Notes under the pieces: model-generated
Databases searched by the model: none
Told to the model about the DNA's origin: nothing
The model's input: the letters and a program-made list of their open reading frames with translations, nothing else
In this document: piece after piece, positions 8,968-19,040 of the stretch
Layout of the letters: each line of letters opens with the position of its first letter
How positions within the stretch are numbered: the stretch's first letter is position 1
Assembly (NCBI RefSeq): GCF_013041605.1
Contig: NZ_JABEQC010000011.1
Span: forward strand, 98,300 to 162,299
Reading direction: 5' to 3'
Length of the DNA stretch: 64,000 nt
DNA from: Vibrio plantisponsor
Lineage (GTDB): Bacteria > Pseudomonadota > Gammaproteobacteria > Enterobacterales > Vibrionaceae
Program-made: the position numbers and the translations under genes

Positions 8968-9864
8968 ATGACGACTCAATCTGTTACATCAAACTCGTCA
9001 TTGTGGGCTTCGATTAAGCCTAGCGATCGAGTGATTGAAAGTTTCACTAAGATCTTGATGGTTGTTTTGGCACTTGTCCTGATTGTGTCAGCCGTTATCA
9101 CTGTCTTTCCATTCATTTGGTCAGCTCTGCTTTCTACGCGTGACCGTGGGGAGATCTTCGGTACAGGAATCAGTTTTGCTATTGGTGACAGCCTTGCTAT
9201 CAACTACGCCAAACTTCAACAAATCATGCCGTTTTGGCAGGCAATGTTTAACTCTATTTACGTTGCGTTCCTAGGAACAACCATTTCGTTGCTGTTCTGT
9301 AGTATGGGCGGATATGCGTTTGCGGTATTTAAGTTCCGTGGCAAAAACATCCTGTTTGGCATGTTGGTCGGTTCGATGATGATTCCGCCAGTGTTAAGCC
9401 TGATCCCGTATTTCATGATTGTGAAATTCCTAGGCTTGTTGGATAACCACGTGGCGGTATGGCTTCCGTTTACTACCACTCCATTTGGTATTTTCCTGAT
9501 GCGTCAACACGTAGTGGCTTCGATTCCAAAAGAGCTACTAGAAGCGGCGAAACTGGATGGTGCGGGTGAGTTCAGAACGTATTGGAGCGTGGTATTACCC
9601 TTGATGAAACCAGCACTTGCCACTCTGGCTATCGTTCAGTTCGTCTTCTTCTGGAACATGTTTATGCAACCTCTAGTAGTACTGAACTCACCAGAAAACT
9701 ACGTGATTACGCAAGCACTACGAAGTGTACAAGGTATTCCTAATACTCCTTGGGGAGCAGTAATGTTGGGCACCACTATCTCGATTCTTCCTCTGGTTGT
9801 GACTTATCTATTCGCGTCTAAACAGATGATTAGTGGCTTAACGTCCGGTGCAGTAAAAGGTTAA
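8968..9864 (+). CDS. ABC sugar permease, MalG/UgpE-like (CUT1)
   Basis: Second permease half, 298 residues from the ATG at 8968, which lies one base after the preceding stop and behind GGGGGAG; longer in-frame starts would run back into the previous gene. Six hydrophobic segments, and an EAA loop with E-L-L-E-A-A-K-L-D-G-A-G then V-V-L-P-L-M-K-P. It forms the translocation channel with the upstream permease. Confidence 0.9.
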   Translation: MTTQSVTSNSSLWASIKPSDRVIESFTKILMVVLALVLIVSAVITVFPFIWSALLSTRDRGEIFGTGISFAIGDSLAINYAKLQQIMPFWQAMFNSIYVAFLGTTISLLFCSMGGYAFAVFKFRGKNILFGMLVGSMMIPPVLSLIPYFMIVKFLGLLDNHVAVWLPFTTTPFGIFLMRQHVVASIPKELLEAAKLDGAGEFRTYWSVVLPLMKPALATLAIVQFVFFWNMFMQPLVVLNSPENYVITQALRSVQGIPNTPWGAVMLGTTISILPLVVTYLFASKQMISGLTSGAVKG

Positions 9865-9867
9865 AAA

Positions 9868-11223
9868 ATGACAATTAATAAATATCAGCTGCCGAAAGAC
9901 TCGGCACTACTTACTCAAGATTTTGTTTTCGGTGTCGCGACGTCTTCTTATCAGATCGAAGGCGGTATTCATGAAGGTGGTCGTACACCTTCTATTTGGG
10001 ATACGTTTTGTAAGGTACCAGGCAAAGTTGATAAAGGTGACAACGGAGATGTTGCTTGTGACCACTACCACTTGTGGAAGCAAGATATCGAAATGATTGC
10101 AGACCTAGGTGTGGATGCGTACCGCTTATCGATTGCATGGCCAAGAATCCTGCCTCAAGACGGCGTGGTTAATCCTGAAGGTCTTAAGTTCTATGAGCAG
10201 ATCATCGATGAATGTCATGCTCGTGGTATGCAAGTTTATGTGACGCTTTACCATTGGGACCTTCCTCAATATTTGGAAGACAAAGGTGGTTGGCTTAACC
10301 GTGAAACAGCGTACAAGTTTGCTGAATACGCTGAAGTCGTCAGCGCGCATTTTGGCAACAAGATCGATGTATATACCACACTCAATGAACCATTCGTTGC
10401 TGCTTTCTTAGGCTACCGTTGGGGTCAACATGCTCCGGGTATTAAAGGTGATAAAGAAGGCTATCTAGCAGCCCATCACCTGATGTTAGGCCATGGTTTA
10501 GCTATGCCAGTGCTAAGAAAAAATGCGCCTGAGTCTATGCATGGCATCGTATTTAACGCAACACCGAGCTATCCGGCTACGGATAAAGACCAAGCGGCGG
10601 CTGACTACTGTGAAGCAGAGAACTTCCATTGGTTCATCGACCCTGTACTCAAGGGGCAATATCCGAGTGCTGTAGTTGAAAAACAAAAAGCCAATATGCC
10701 AATGATCCTAGCGGGCGACTTAGAAATCATGTCGGCACCAGTGGATTACATCGGTATTAACTATTACAGCCGCAGTGTTGCTCGTTTCAATGAGCAAAAT
10801 GAGATTGAAACAATTAAGCCAGAAGGTGCTGAATACACTCACATCGGTTGGGAAATGTATCCGCAAGGCCTAACGGATCTTCTAGTAAGGCTCGATCAGC
10901 GTTACGACAATGTACCGCCTTTATACGTTACGGAAAATGGTGCAGCTGGTAACGATTCAATTATTGATGGTGAAGTTAACGATGAGCAACGTGTTCGTTA
11001 TTTCCAAACTCACCTAGAAGCGGTTGACAACGCTATCCGTGCAGGTGTTCGTGTCGATGGTTATTTTGCTTGGAGTTTAATGGATAACTTCGAATGGGCA
11101 TTTGGCTATGAACAGCGTTTCGGCATCGTCCATGTTGACTATGTAACCCAGAAAAGAACATTGAAGCAGAGCGCTATTGCGTACCGCAATATGCTTCTAG
11201 AGCGCGCCGAGGAGAACAAGTAA
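9868..11223 (+). CDS. GH1 beta-glucosidase
   Basis: Cytoplasmic retaining beta-glucosidase of 451 residues, standard GH1 length, with no signal peptide. The acid/base glutamate is E174 in T-L-N-E-P and the nucleophile is E356 in V-T-E-N-G. The N-terminal [12 protein letters not shown] motif forms the glycone subsite, and W-S-L-M-D-N-F-E-W is the C-terminal family block. It would release glucose from imported cello-, laminari- or similar oligosaccharides; linkage preference cannot be read. No phospho-binding context (no PTS genes) is present, so a 6-phospho-beta-glucosidase is unlikely. The stop overlaps the ATPase start by one base (TAATG). Confidence 0.9.
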   Translation: MTINKYQLPKDSALLTQDFVFGVATSSYQIEGGIHEGGRTPSIWDTFCKVPGKVDKGDNGDVACDHYHLWKQDIEMIADLGVDAYRLSIAWPRILPQDGVVNPEGLKFYEQIIDECHARGMQVYVTLYHWDLPQYLEDKGGWLNRETAYKFAEYAEVVSAHFGNKIDVYTTLNEPFVAAFLGYRWGQHAPGIKGDKEGYLAAHHLMLGHGLAMPVLRKNAPESMHGIVFNATPSYPATDKDQAAADYCEAENFHWFIDPVLKGQYPSAVVEKQKANMPMILAGDLEIMSAPVDYIGINYYSRSVARFNEQNEIETIKPEGAEYTHIGWEMYPQGLTDLLVRLDQRYDNVPPLYVTENGAAGNDSIIDGEVNDEQRVRYFQTHLEAVDNAIRAGVRVDGYFAWSLMDNFEWAFGYEQRFGIVHVDYVTQKRTLKQSAIAYRNMLLERAEENK

Positions 11224-12314
11224 TGGCTAAAGTAGAATTTCGTAAAATTAAAAAGTCTTTTGGAAATGTGGACGTTGTTAAGCACTTTGATTTCACAGTA
11301 AATGATGGCGAATTCGTGGTTTTCCTTGGTCCTTCTGGCTGTGGTAAGTCAACTACGCTACGTATGCTTGCGGGTCTTGAAGACATCTCTTCTGGCGAAA
11401 TCTATGTTGACGATAAGTTGATGAACAAGATTGACGCTAAAGATCGCGATTTGGCGATGGTGTTCCAAAGCTATGCTCTGTACCCACATATGACTGTGTA
11501 TGAAAACATTGCCTTTGCTCTCAAGCTTAAAGGAATGAATAAAGCTGACATCGACGTGGAAGTTCGCAAAGCTGCCAAAATGCTGGAGCTAGAAGCGCTA
11601 CTGGACCGTAAACCGAAAGAGCTTTCTGGTGGTCAACGTCAGCGTGTTGCGATGGGCCGTGCGATGGTTCGTACGCCGAAAGTATTCTTATTTGATGAAC
11701 CGCTATCTAACCTTGATGCCAAGCTACGTGGTGTGATGCGTGAAGAGATCAAACAGCTACATCGTGAACTGAAAACAACCACTATCTATGTAACTCATGA
11801 CCAGATCGAAGCGATGACATTGGCTGATCGCATCGTGATTCTGAAAGACGGTTATGTGGCACAGGTTGGTACTCCAACGGAAGTGTTTAAACGTCCTGCA
11901 AACAAGTTTGTTGCACAGTTCATCGGTAACCCGTCAATGAACATGTTAGATGCGAAATTGATTAGTGAGCAGAATGAATATTTTATTCTTTTGGGTGATG
12001 TGAAGATTCCACTCCCTGAGCGTTTTAAAGCGCATGCTTCTAAGAATCTTGCTCTGCACTTTGGCATTCGACCAACCGATATCCACTTGCGTCCAGAGCA
12101 AGTTGATCATGACCGTGTGTTGCCGATTCCAGTCACTATCAAAGACAAAGAGTTGCTTGGCGCAAGCATCCTGCTGAGAACAGAAGTGAGCGGTCAACCT
12201 TTGACTGTAGAAACACAGGCAGCAGAAGTAGAGAGTAAAGAACAGACGCTTTACGTTGACCTGGATGCTATTCACTTGTTTGACGCACTGAGTGAAAAAT
12301 CACTGGCTCACTAG
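11223..12314 (+). CDS. ABC sugar importer ATPase (MsmK/UgpC/MalK type)
   Basis: Energises the CUT1 importer. 363 residues: Walker [10 protein letters not shown] (about 37-45), Q-loop F-Q-S-Y-A-L-Y-P, signature L-S-G-G-Q-R-Q-R (about 134-141), Walker B with [11 protein letters not shown], and the switch histidine in V-T-H-D-Q. The C-terminal third is the TOBE/MalK-like regulatory region (G-I-R-P-T-D-I-H). Start ATG overlaps the GH1 stop codon, showing tight co-translation. Confidence 0.92.
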   Translation: MAKVEFRKIKKSFGNVDVVKHFDFTVNDGEFVVFLGPSGCGKSTTLRMLAGLEDISSGEIYVDDKLMNKIDAKDRDLAMVFQSYALYPHMTVYENIAFALKLKGMNKADIDVEVRKAAKMLELEALLDRKPKELSGGQRQRVAMGRAMVRTPKVFLFDEPLSNLDAKLRGVMREEIKQLHRELKTTTIYVTHDQIEAMTLADRIVILKDGYVAQVGTPTEVFKRPANKFVAQFIGNPSMNMLDAKLISEQNEYFILLGDVKIPLPERFKAHASKNLALHFGIRPTDIHLRPEQVDHDRVLPIPVTIKDKELLGASILLRTEVSGQPLTVETQAAEVESKEQTLYVDLDAIHLFDALSEKSLAH

Positions 12315-12354
12315 TAACCAGTCTCAATATAAGACCCAAGAATCAATTTAATAG

Positions 12355-12380
12355 TTAGCTCCCACACGTATGGGAGCTAA
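12355..12380 (+). promoter_or_regulatory. Intercistronic hairpin before the GH94 gene
   Basis: TTAGCTCCCA (12355-12364) and TGGGAGCTAA (12371-12380) form a perfect ten-pair stem with a six-base loop. Its end abuts the AAGGA ribosome-binding site of the GH94 gene, and no T-run follows. It may set message stability or partly limit GH94 translation. Confidence 0.5.
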
Positions 12381-12390
12381 GGATAGTGAT

Positions 12391-14802
12391 ATGAAATTCG
12401 GATATTTTGACGATAACAATAAAGAATATATCGCCACCACTCCTTGTACACCGATTAAGTGGTGTAACTATGTAGGTACACTGGAGTTTGGCGGTCTGGT
12501 TGACAGTAACGGTGGTGTTGTTTTGTGTAAAGGTGACCCTGCGCTGAACCGCATCACCAAATACATTACCCAACTGCCTAACTCAGACTTTAAAGGCTCT
12601 ACTGTTTATCTGAAAGTGACTAACCGTGAAGGTAACGTTGAAGTATTTTCACCTTTTTACACGCCAACATTAAAACCGCTGGAAAAGTTCGAAAACCACA
12701 CCGGTCTTTCTTACACAAAAATCATTTCAGAAGGTTATGGGGTTCGATGTGAAGTAACGCTGTTTGTGCCTAAAGATGCTCCTGTGCTACTTGAGGACAT
12801 CAAAGTGACTAACATCAGTGATGAAGAGCTGCATGTAGATGTTGTGCCTGTGTTTGAATTCACCCATTTTGACGCGTTAAAACAACTGGTTAACGCAGAC
12901 TGGGTGCCTCAGACCATGACTTTGAAAGCGCATCAACAAGCGTCTGGACATACAGTTCTAGAGCAGTATGCCTTTATGAAACGTGACTACGCGGTAAATC
13001 TGATGACGGCAGATCGCCCAGCGACTTCATTTGATGGTGACCGCCAGAAGTTCCTCGGTAACATGGGTTATGGCAGCTGGGCTGCGCCTGAAAAATTGTT
13101 TACTGCTGAACTGGGTAATAGTGAATGTCTGCGTGGTGACAATATTGGCGCATTAAACTTGCGTTTAGGTTGGTTAGCCCCACAGCAGAACGAGCGTACC
13201 GTTGTACAGCTAACGCAAATGCCGAGCCTAGCACAAGCTGAATCTATGCTTGCGAAGTATCGTGATCATCAAGAAGTGGATAAGGCGTTTGACGCTCTGG
13301 CTACTCATTGGGACAACTATCTTGCGGCAGTTCAGGTTGAAACGCCTGACCCAGCAATGAACTCAATGCTGAACATTCACAACCCACGTCAGTGTCATAC
13401 AACGAAAAACTGGTCACGCTATTTGTCTTTGTATCAGCTTGGCTACGGTGCTCGCGGCATTGGTTTCCGAGACTCTTCGCAAGACACTCTTGGTGTTATC
13501 ACTCATATGCCTGAAGAAGCGCGCGAGTTTATCGAGCGTCTGCTTTCGGTACAAAACGTTGATGGTTCAGCAATGCACCAGTTCTTCCCATCTACGATGG
13601 AAGCGAACGCAGGTGACTCTCGTGAAGAAGAAGATCGCCCTGATTACTATGGCGATGACCACTTGTGGATTGTTTATGCTGTAACCCAGTACGTCAAAGA
13701 AACTGGTAATGCAGCGTTTCTCGATAAGCTAATTCCGTTCTATCAAAAAGATAAGCAAGGCAAACCGCTTGAATCAGCGAGCGTGTGGGAACACTTATGC
13801 CGCGCGATTGAGTTCACTCGTGGTAATACTGGTCAACATGGCTTGCCACTGCTTGGTTTCGCTGACTGGAACGATACGGTGAACTTGCCAACAGGTGCTG
13901 AGTCTCTAATGGTTGCCAGCATGTACGGTAAAGCGCTACTCGATATGCTCGATCTCTGCCGCTTGCGCGGTGAAGATGATCGTGCAACGCAATATCAGGC
14001 ACAGTATGAGCAGATGAAGGCCATCGTTAACCAATGTGGCTGGGATGGTGAGTGGTTTGTTCGTTACTTTGACGAGCAGGGACAACCTGTCGGTTCTCAT
14101 ACCAATGCGCAGGGGCAAATCTATACCAATGGTCAAAGCTGGCCAGTGATTGCAGGCTTTGCTGAGCAAGAGCGCGCGACTCAGGCGCTTAACTCGGTAT
14201 ACACCAAACTCAATACGGCAAACGGTATTAAGCTTTCAACCCCTGGCTACAATGGCTTTAACCCGAACCTTGGTGGTGTTTCAACTTACCCACCGGGTGC
14301 GAAAGAAAATGGCGGTATTTTCCTCCACTCAAACCCGTGGGTGATGATTGCTGAAGCGAAAATGGGTAACGGTGATCGTGCCTACGAGTACTACCGCCAA
14401 ATCAACCCAGCATCAAAGAATGATGTGATTGATATCTTTGAATCAGAACCTTACTGCTACCCGCAAAACATTCTTGGTGATGAGCATCCGCAGTTTGGTC
14501 TTGGCCGAAACGCTTGGCTATCGGGCACATCTTCATGGACTTATGTTGCCGGAACACAATGGATTTTGGGCGTGCGTCCTGACATTGATGGTTTGATTGT
14601 TGATCCTTGTATTCCATCTGATTGGAAAGAGTTTCGGGTTAAACGTCAGTTCCGTGGTGCTACCTACCATATTCACGTAATTAACCCAGACAAGGTAAGC
14701 AAAGGTGTGGCGGAGTTACGCGTGAATGGTGAAGTCCTAGCAGGGAACAAAGTGCCAGTGTTTACTGAAGGTGAACATCAAGTAGAGGTAAGACTCGGCT
14801 AG
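12391..14802 (+). CDS. GH94 disaccharide phosphorylase (cellobiose/chitobiose phosphorylase family)
   Basis: Cytoplasmic enzyme that uses inorganic phosphate to split a beta-linked disaccharide into sugar 1-phosphate and free sugar. 803 residues from the ATG at 12391 (AAGGA eight bases upstream; a start at 12370 lies in a hairpin). Catalytic Asp is D492 in A-D-W-N-D, the same number I recall for the Vibrio proteolyticus chitobiose phosphorylase. G-F-R-D-S-S-Q-D-T-L-G is the family block in the (alpha/alpha)6 domain. After the catalytic Asp the chain reads T-V-N-L where most characterised members have C-L-N-L, so the substrate need not be cellobiose or chitobiose. It ends the importer operon, so its substrate is probably what the importer brings in. 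Confidence 0.85.
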   Translation: MKFGYFDDNNKEYIATTPCTPIKWCNYVGTLEFGGLVDSNGGVVLCKGDPALNRITKYITQLPNSDFKGSTVYLKVTNREGNVEVFSPFYTPTLKPLEKFENHTGLSYTKIISEGYGVRCEVTLFVPKDAPVLLEDIKVTNISDEELHVDVVPVFEFTHFDALKQLVNADWVPQTMTLKAHQQASGHTVLEQYAFMKRDYAVNLMTADRPATSFDGDRQKFLGNMGYGSWAAPEKLFTAELGNSECLRGDNIGALNLRLGWLAPQQNERTVVQLTQMPSLAQAESMLAKYRDHQEVDKAFDALATHWDNYLAAVQVETPDPAMNSMLNIHNPRQCHTTKNWSRYLSLYQLGYGARGIGFRDSSQDTLGVITHMPEEAREFIERLLSVQNVDGSAMHQFFPSTMEANAGDSREEEDRPDYYGDDHLWIVYAVTQYVKETGNAAFLDKLIPFYQKDKQGKPLESASVWEHLCRAIEFTRGNTGQHGLPLLGFADWNDTVNLPTGAESLMVASMYGKALLDMLDLCRLRGEDDRATQYQAQYEQMKAIVNQCGWDGEWFVRYFDEQGQPVGSHTNAQGQIYTNGQSWPVIAGFAEQERATQALNSVYTKLNTANGIKLSTPGYNGFNPNLGGVSTYPPGAKENGGIFLHSNPWVMIAEAKMGNGDRAYEYYRQINPASKNDVIDIFESEPYCYPQNILGDEHPQFGLGRNAWLSGTSSWTYVAGTQWILGVRPDIDGLIVDPCIPSDWKEFRVKRQFRGATYHIHVINPDKVSKGVAELRVNGEVLAGNKVPVFTEGEHQVEVRLG

Positions 14803-14809
14803 TGAATGA

Positions 14810-14836
14810 GGGGGAGCATTGCGCTCCCCACTTTTT
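14810..14836. terminator. Terminator at the end of the importer operon
   Basis: GGGGAGC (14811-14817) pairs with GCTCCCC (14823-14829), followed by ACTTTTT. It separates the GH94 gene from the convergent aldose epimerase gene. Confidence 0.75.
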
Positions 14837-14852
14837 GAACTCGCCAATAGAA

Positions 14853-15794
14853 CTAGATAAATGTGGCTTGGCATTGCCACTCAAATTGAACGGTTTCCTC
14901 TGGAGCCAGCTCCAGTAGACCAATGTGATTATTGAATGCATCAGCTGGGCAGGTCATTGGCTCAATCGCAATACTAGGCTCCGCAGGAGGCGTGTAGAGT
15001 TGCACGAACGAGTAGCCCTTGCCTTGGTTGAACTGCAAAGAAGCGCTCTTGTCATCACGTATCAGTTCAAGAGTTTGCTCTGAAGAGTCACTGAACTGGT
15101 AGCAGTTATTGAGGTTAACGCCTTCCAATGAAGTTGGGATAGAGAAGACGTTGCTAGAGAGATATTGCCCAGTAGGTAAATCGTGTTGGTGTTCGATCTC
15201 GGTATGAGCCGCCATAGTGAGCTGACAATGTTTGAGGTCACAGCCAAGAGAAAAGTAGGGGTGCCATGCATCTCCAAATGGGAAATGTTCGGTACCTAAG
15301 TTGGTAATGGTCGTATTGCAGCTTAAGGTTCCTTGATAATCAATCCGATAACGGACATCAAGGCGAAACGCGAAGGGATACCCATCCGCTAATTTAGTGG
15401 TTTCAAAGCGAAATGTGGCTTCGGCGTGTTCACTATTGGCTTCATGCGCGACCAGTTTAAAAGGTTGGTTATAGAGCAAACCGTGTACTGCATGCTCAGA
15501 CCATGGAAAGTTGGCTGCCAGTGTGTAATCACGTTGTCTATAGCGGTATTGGCCTGCTTTTAGGCGATTTGGGAAGGGGAAGAGCTTTGCGCTACGCGAA
15601 AAGAAAGGATGAGATTGAATTAAATCATGACTGTCTTGGTATCCCACAATAAATGAAAATGGACTGTGGTTAACTCGATATTGATTAATGATAGCACCGA
15701 AGTCTTGAATAATATCGACTTGAATTCCAAGTTCAGAGTTTAATATGGTTGTGGAATTGAGTTCCCCAAAATTGTTTTTAATTAATTTAAACAT
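14853..15794 (-). CDS. Aldose 1-epimerase family protein (mutarotase)
   Basis: Galactose-mutarotase-like beta-sandwich of 313 residues that interconverts alpha and beta anomers of free sugars. Recognisable landmarks are W-S-E-H-A-V-H-G-L-L in the N-terminal half, F-G-D-A-W-H-P-Y-F (the second active-site histidine region) and C-terminal I-A-I-E-P-M-T-C-P with the general-base glutamate. AGGAG precedes the ATG. Divergent from the GH116 gene with a 64-base shared promoter region, so probably co-induced. Hydrolysis or phosphorolysis of beta-glucosides yields beta-glucose, which explains a mutarotase here. Confidence 0.8.
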   Translation of the reverse strand: MFKLIKNNFGELNSTTILNSELGIQVDIIQDFGAIINQYRVNHSPFSFIVGYQDSHDLIQSHPFFSRSAKLFPFPNRLKAGQYRYRQRDYTLAANFPWSEHAVHGLLYNQPFKLVAHEANSEHAEATFRFETTKLADGYPFAFRLDVRYRIDYQGTLSCNTTITNLGTEHFPFGDAWHPYFSLGCDLKHCQLTMAAHTEIEHQHDLPTGQYLSSNVFSIPTSLEGVNLNNCYQFSDSSEQTLELIRDDKSASLQFNQGKGYSFVQLYTPPAEPSIAIEPMTCPADAFNNHIGLLELAPEETVQFEWQCQATFI

Positions 15795-15858
15795 AAGTAT
15801 TCTCCTTTTTTTAGATATTAAAGGATGAGTTTAAATATTCAATATTGGATTTGAAATT

Positions 15859-18800
15859 ATGATAAATAAAATTCCATATACATCGTATTCAGGTCAAGCG
15901 GGTGCATTATGTAGTAAAGGGAATGCCGTTGAGTTTCTTCAGCCTTGGTATACCCCGATCTCAACAACTCCTGCTAATACAGGGATGGCTGTGGGTGGCA
16001 TAGGGTCGACATTTACCTTAACCCCGCAAGGTAACACCCCAAACTTTAGCTTTATTCCAGGCATATTTGTTGATTGTGAGTATGAAAGTATTCACTTTAA
16101 TGACTTTTATTTTTCTGTGATGGATGAGCACTCTCTGGATAATTTGGACATACCAAATGTCGGCGAGTTATTACTGTTCTTAAAATATTATCCTGCGGAT
16201 TTTTCTTTTAATGTTTTTCATGCCGACAATAAAGATTCTATTCTTTCTGGAATAAATAATTGTTTGCGTTCAGGCTTGTTCTATCTAAATAATAAATCCA
16301 ACTTTGAACGTTGGCAGATTGAATTTTCAGATAAAACCCAACAAGCGATCACCAACGATCCTTCTAGCCTTGAAACCCAGTTACTTGTTGTGATCGATTT
16401 CTTCAATGGTTTATTGGTAAACAACTCGGCACGAGCTCTGTCGCTGACGGCTAATAATGGTTCAAGCGTTGAATCTATTGATCCAAGCAACATAGAGTAC
16501 CGTGCTCTTTATCCGATCGCAGAGTACGAATATCAAGGGCTTGAGTCTGTTGCGCTAACGCGTCAGGTCATTTCACCTATTGTGAAAAACGACCAAATGC
16601 TTTGTAGCTTGCCGATGCACTGGAACCACTTCGAGATGAGTAACCGTAGTGACAAAACTCAGCTTGTCACCTTGGTTCAGCCGTTACACAATTTGATTGG
16701 TTCAACCTATAAGAAAGCACGTGAAGGTGTTCAGGATTCTTGTTGTCACTTAGTTCAAAATGCCATTAGCCAACAACATCAGCCAGTAACTATCTCAGGA
16801 GCTGGTTTTGAGTTCCATGGCGTGAGTATGACATCGAACTCACCTTATGATGGCGATATCTCTGGTGAGGTTTTGTATGGCGTGCATACCCAATTTGATG
16901 GGGTAGCGGCTGAGCAAGTAACGGTGACCGTCAAGCCTCAAGTCTACTGCAGCAAAGCGGATCAACAAGTTGAGCGAGCATTAAAAACAGGCCGCACCAA
17001 TGCACATTTTGATCGTGGTATCTATAGTGGCCGAGAGCCTTTAAGTGCTTTGGTCTGTGTGCAAGTGACTCTTAAACCTGGTGAGACGATTGCACTTCGA
17101 TTTGCTCAAGTGATGGATCACAGCAAAATCCTATTGGATGGTTGGGAAAGTGAAAAAGCTTATGCCCGTTACTTTGATGCTCAATCGCGAGCGCAATCTA
17201 TTCTCAATCAGACTTTGCCGAGACTGAGCGAGATCGAGCAAAACATTATCAGTCAACAGCGCGAGTTCCTTGATAATGCCAGCCAAACCTTTGTTGATAA
17301 TGACAGTGCGCTTCGTTTCGCCACCATGGCGATGAACAGCTTGTCCTTCTTAGCGGAATCTACGGTATGGGATAAGGAAAACGTACTTCTGGTGAAAGAG
17401 TGTGTTGATTACCCATTTTTTAACTCACTGGATGTGTATTTCTACGGTTCATTTTCTCTGCTCTATCTACTTCCAGAGCTTGATGGCTGCGTAATGAAAC
17501 ACTTCGCCAAAGCCATCTTAAACGGTGACGAAAAGCTGCGACGCTACTGGGAATATGAAGATAAGCCTTATGCAGAGCTGGTGGACGAGAAATATCAGGG
17601 AAGCAGAGCAGAACGTGGGGCAGTCATTCACGATCTGGGCAGTCCTTTTGATATTGAGCCAGATGCTTACAGTTGGCATAACGTCAAAGAGTGGAAAGAC
17701 TTAGCGCCTAAATTCATTCTGATGGTGTATCGCCACTGGCAAAAAACGGGCGACCGCGAAGTGGTGGAAAGTTGCTGGTCATCCGTGAAAGAGAGTATCG
17801 ATTATCTGACCAATCTTATTGAAGATGGAGACACTCTGCCTTTGACCCGTGGTACTGATGATACCTTTGATAATCTTGCTTCTCATGGTGTTTCAATCTA
17901 CTGTGGTAGCTTATGGGTAGCAGGGTTGCGCGCAGCAAGTGAACTGGCGTTGTTAGTCGGTGAGGAAGAGCTGGCTCAGGGGTATACGCAACGTTCTAAG
18001 GAAGCTCTTGAAACATTAGAGCGCGGACTTTGGGATGAGCAAAAAGGCTACTACCATTTCTTCATCACACCAGTACAGGCTAAGCATTTAACCGAAAACG
18101 GTTTTGAATCACTTGAAAAACTTGGCTTAACGTTGACGGGTAATACCGTACATGACGCTAGCTTGGTCAACGCTTATTTAGATGCTTACGACGTAGAGAG
18201 TAGTATCAGCAAGCGAGACCAACGTTTGGCTAAGAAACAACGACTGATCGAGCTAGCGCCGCAAGCATTCAGTGCTGAATTTGCCAAGTTGGAAGCGGAT
18301 TCCGACAACAGTTTTGGTGATGCACTATTGGCGGACAGCTATCTGAAACTGGTCGATTTACCGGGCTTGTTTGATTCATCACGCATTGAACGTACGCTAG
18401 ATTTTATCTATCAAACCAACTTTATTACCAACAGTCCTAAATTGGGTGTTGCGAATATGACGCTGGCAGATGGTAGACCTCACGATGCGTTTCAAGCGCA
18501 AGATGTTTGGATTGGCGTTCAGTTTAGTGTTGCGACTGCACTGCGTCTTGCGGGTAAGCAAGTGCAAGCAGAACGTTTGATGGACGCGGTATATCAGGCA
18601 CTTTACAGCATGGCAAAAATTCCTTTCGCTGCTCCGGAAGGGTTTAACTGCTCTGTTACTGTAAGCGACAACGATATTGCACAACGCTTTGACTTAGCGT
18701 CAGAGGTGGCGAGTGAGTTGTTACTGCATTTACAGAAGGTTGGTCACTTGTTTGCTGATGGTCGGGTGAATCCAGAGCTGACTCAAAACATTGAGGAGTT

Positions 18801-18936
18801 TGCGCTGAGTTTGTCCAACTTACCTTCAAACGTCGACTATCGTGAACTCCACACTTGGTTGTTGGGTACCGGTTTGAAATACACAGCCGGACGCTATTTC
18901 CGTCCTGGAATGATCTACGCCTATCTCTATAGATAG
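15859..18936 (+). CDS. GH116-type beta-glycosidase (GBA2/bile-acid glucosidase-like)
   Basis: Large (1025 residues) protein with no signal peptide. The N-terminal region carries G-M-A-V-G-G-I-G-S-T, the glycine motif that opens GH116 N-domains. The C-terminal (alpha/alpha)6 region has K-E-C-V-D-Y-P-F-F-N-S-L-D-V (E514 aligning with the nucleophile-bearing L-E-G-x-E-Y motif) and G-T-D-D-T-F-D-N-L with G-S-L-W-V-A-G-L (D667-D671, aligning with the D-x-T-Y-D acid/base block). The replacement of L-E-G-x-E by K-E-C-V-D is a real departure from the family. GH116 enzymes are retaining beta-glucosidases, beta-xylosidases or N-acetylglucosaminidases. In this locus a beta-glucosidase role is likely but unproven. 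Confidence 0.7.
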   Translation: MINKIPYTSYSGQAGALCSKGNAVEFLQPWYTPISTTPANTGMAVGGIGSTFTLTPQGNTPNFSFIPGIFVDCEYESIHFNDFYFSVMDEHSLDNLDIPNVGELLLFLKYYPADFSFNVFHADNKDSILSGINNCLRSGLFYLNNKSNFERWQIEFSDKTQQAITNDPSSLETQLLVVIDFFNGLLVNNSARALSLTANNGSSVESIDPSNIEYRALYPIAEYEYQGLESVALTRQVISPIVKNDQMLCSLPMHWNHFEMSNRSDKTQLVTLVQPLHNLIGSTYKKAREGVQDSCCHLVQNAISQQHQPVTISGAGFEFHGVSMTSNSPYDGDISGEVLYGVHTQFDGVAAEQVTVTVKPQVYCSKADQQVERALKTGRTNAHFDRGIYSGREPLSALVCVQVTLKPGETIALRFAQVMDHSKILLDGWESEKAYARYFDAQSRAQSILNQTLPRLSEIEQNIISQQREFLDNASQTFVDNDSALRFATMAMNSLSFLAESTVWDKENVLLVKECVDYPFFNSLDVYFYGSFSLLYLLPELDGCVMKHFAKAILNGDEKLRRYWEYEDKPYAELVDEKYQGSRAERGAVIHDLGSPFDIEPDAYSWHNVKEWKDLAPKFILMVYRHWQKTGDREVVESCWSSVKESIDYLTNLIEDGDTLPLTRGTDDTFDNLASHGVSIYCGSLWVAGLRAASELALLVGEEELAQGYTQRSKEALETLERGLWDEQKGYYHFFITPVQAKHLTENGFESLEKLGLTLTGNTVHDASLVNAYLDAYDVESSISKRDQRLAKKQRLIELAPQAFSAEFAKLEADSDNSFGDALLADSYLKLVDLPGLFDSSRIERTLDFIYQTNFITNSPKLGVANMTLADGRPHDAFQAQDVWIGVQFSVATALRLAGKQVQAERLMDAVYQALYSMAKIPFAAPEGFNCSVTVSDNDIAQRFDLASEVASELLLHLQKVGHLFADGRVNPELTQNIEEFALSLSNLPSNVDYRELHTWLLGTGLKYTAGRYFRPGMIYAYLYR

Positions 18937-18965
18937 AGTGATTAGGTAGTTCAAAGGCGGATTAT

Positions 18966-18997
18966 GTGGGATTGAGTGTAAAAGCCAATCCCACTTT
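18966..18997 (+). terminator. Hairpin after the GH116 gene
   Basis: GTGGGATTG (18966-18974) pairs perfectly with CAATCCCAC (18986-18994); only TTT follows. It could be a weak terminator or an intercistronic stem before the second LacI gene. Confidence 0.5.
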
Positions 18998-19040
18998 ATG
19001 CTTCATATACTTATAAAAAAAGAACGAGGGGGTAAGTCTT

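Noticed and set aside
9868..11223. 6-phospho-beta-glucosidase (BglA/BglB type)
   Set aside because: The locus has an ABC importer and no PTS components, so the substrate should be unphosphorylated.
11946..12275. 109-codon minus-strand frame inside the importer ATPase gene
   Set aside because: Antisense to a conserved ATPase gene; composition typical of a shadow frame.
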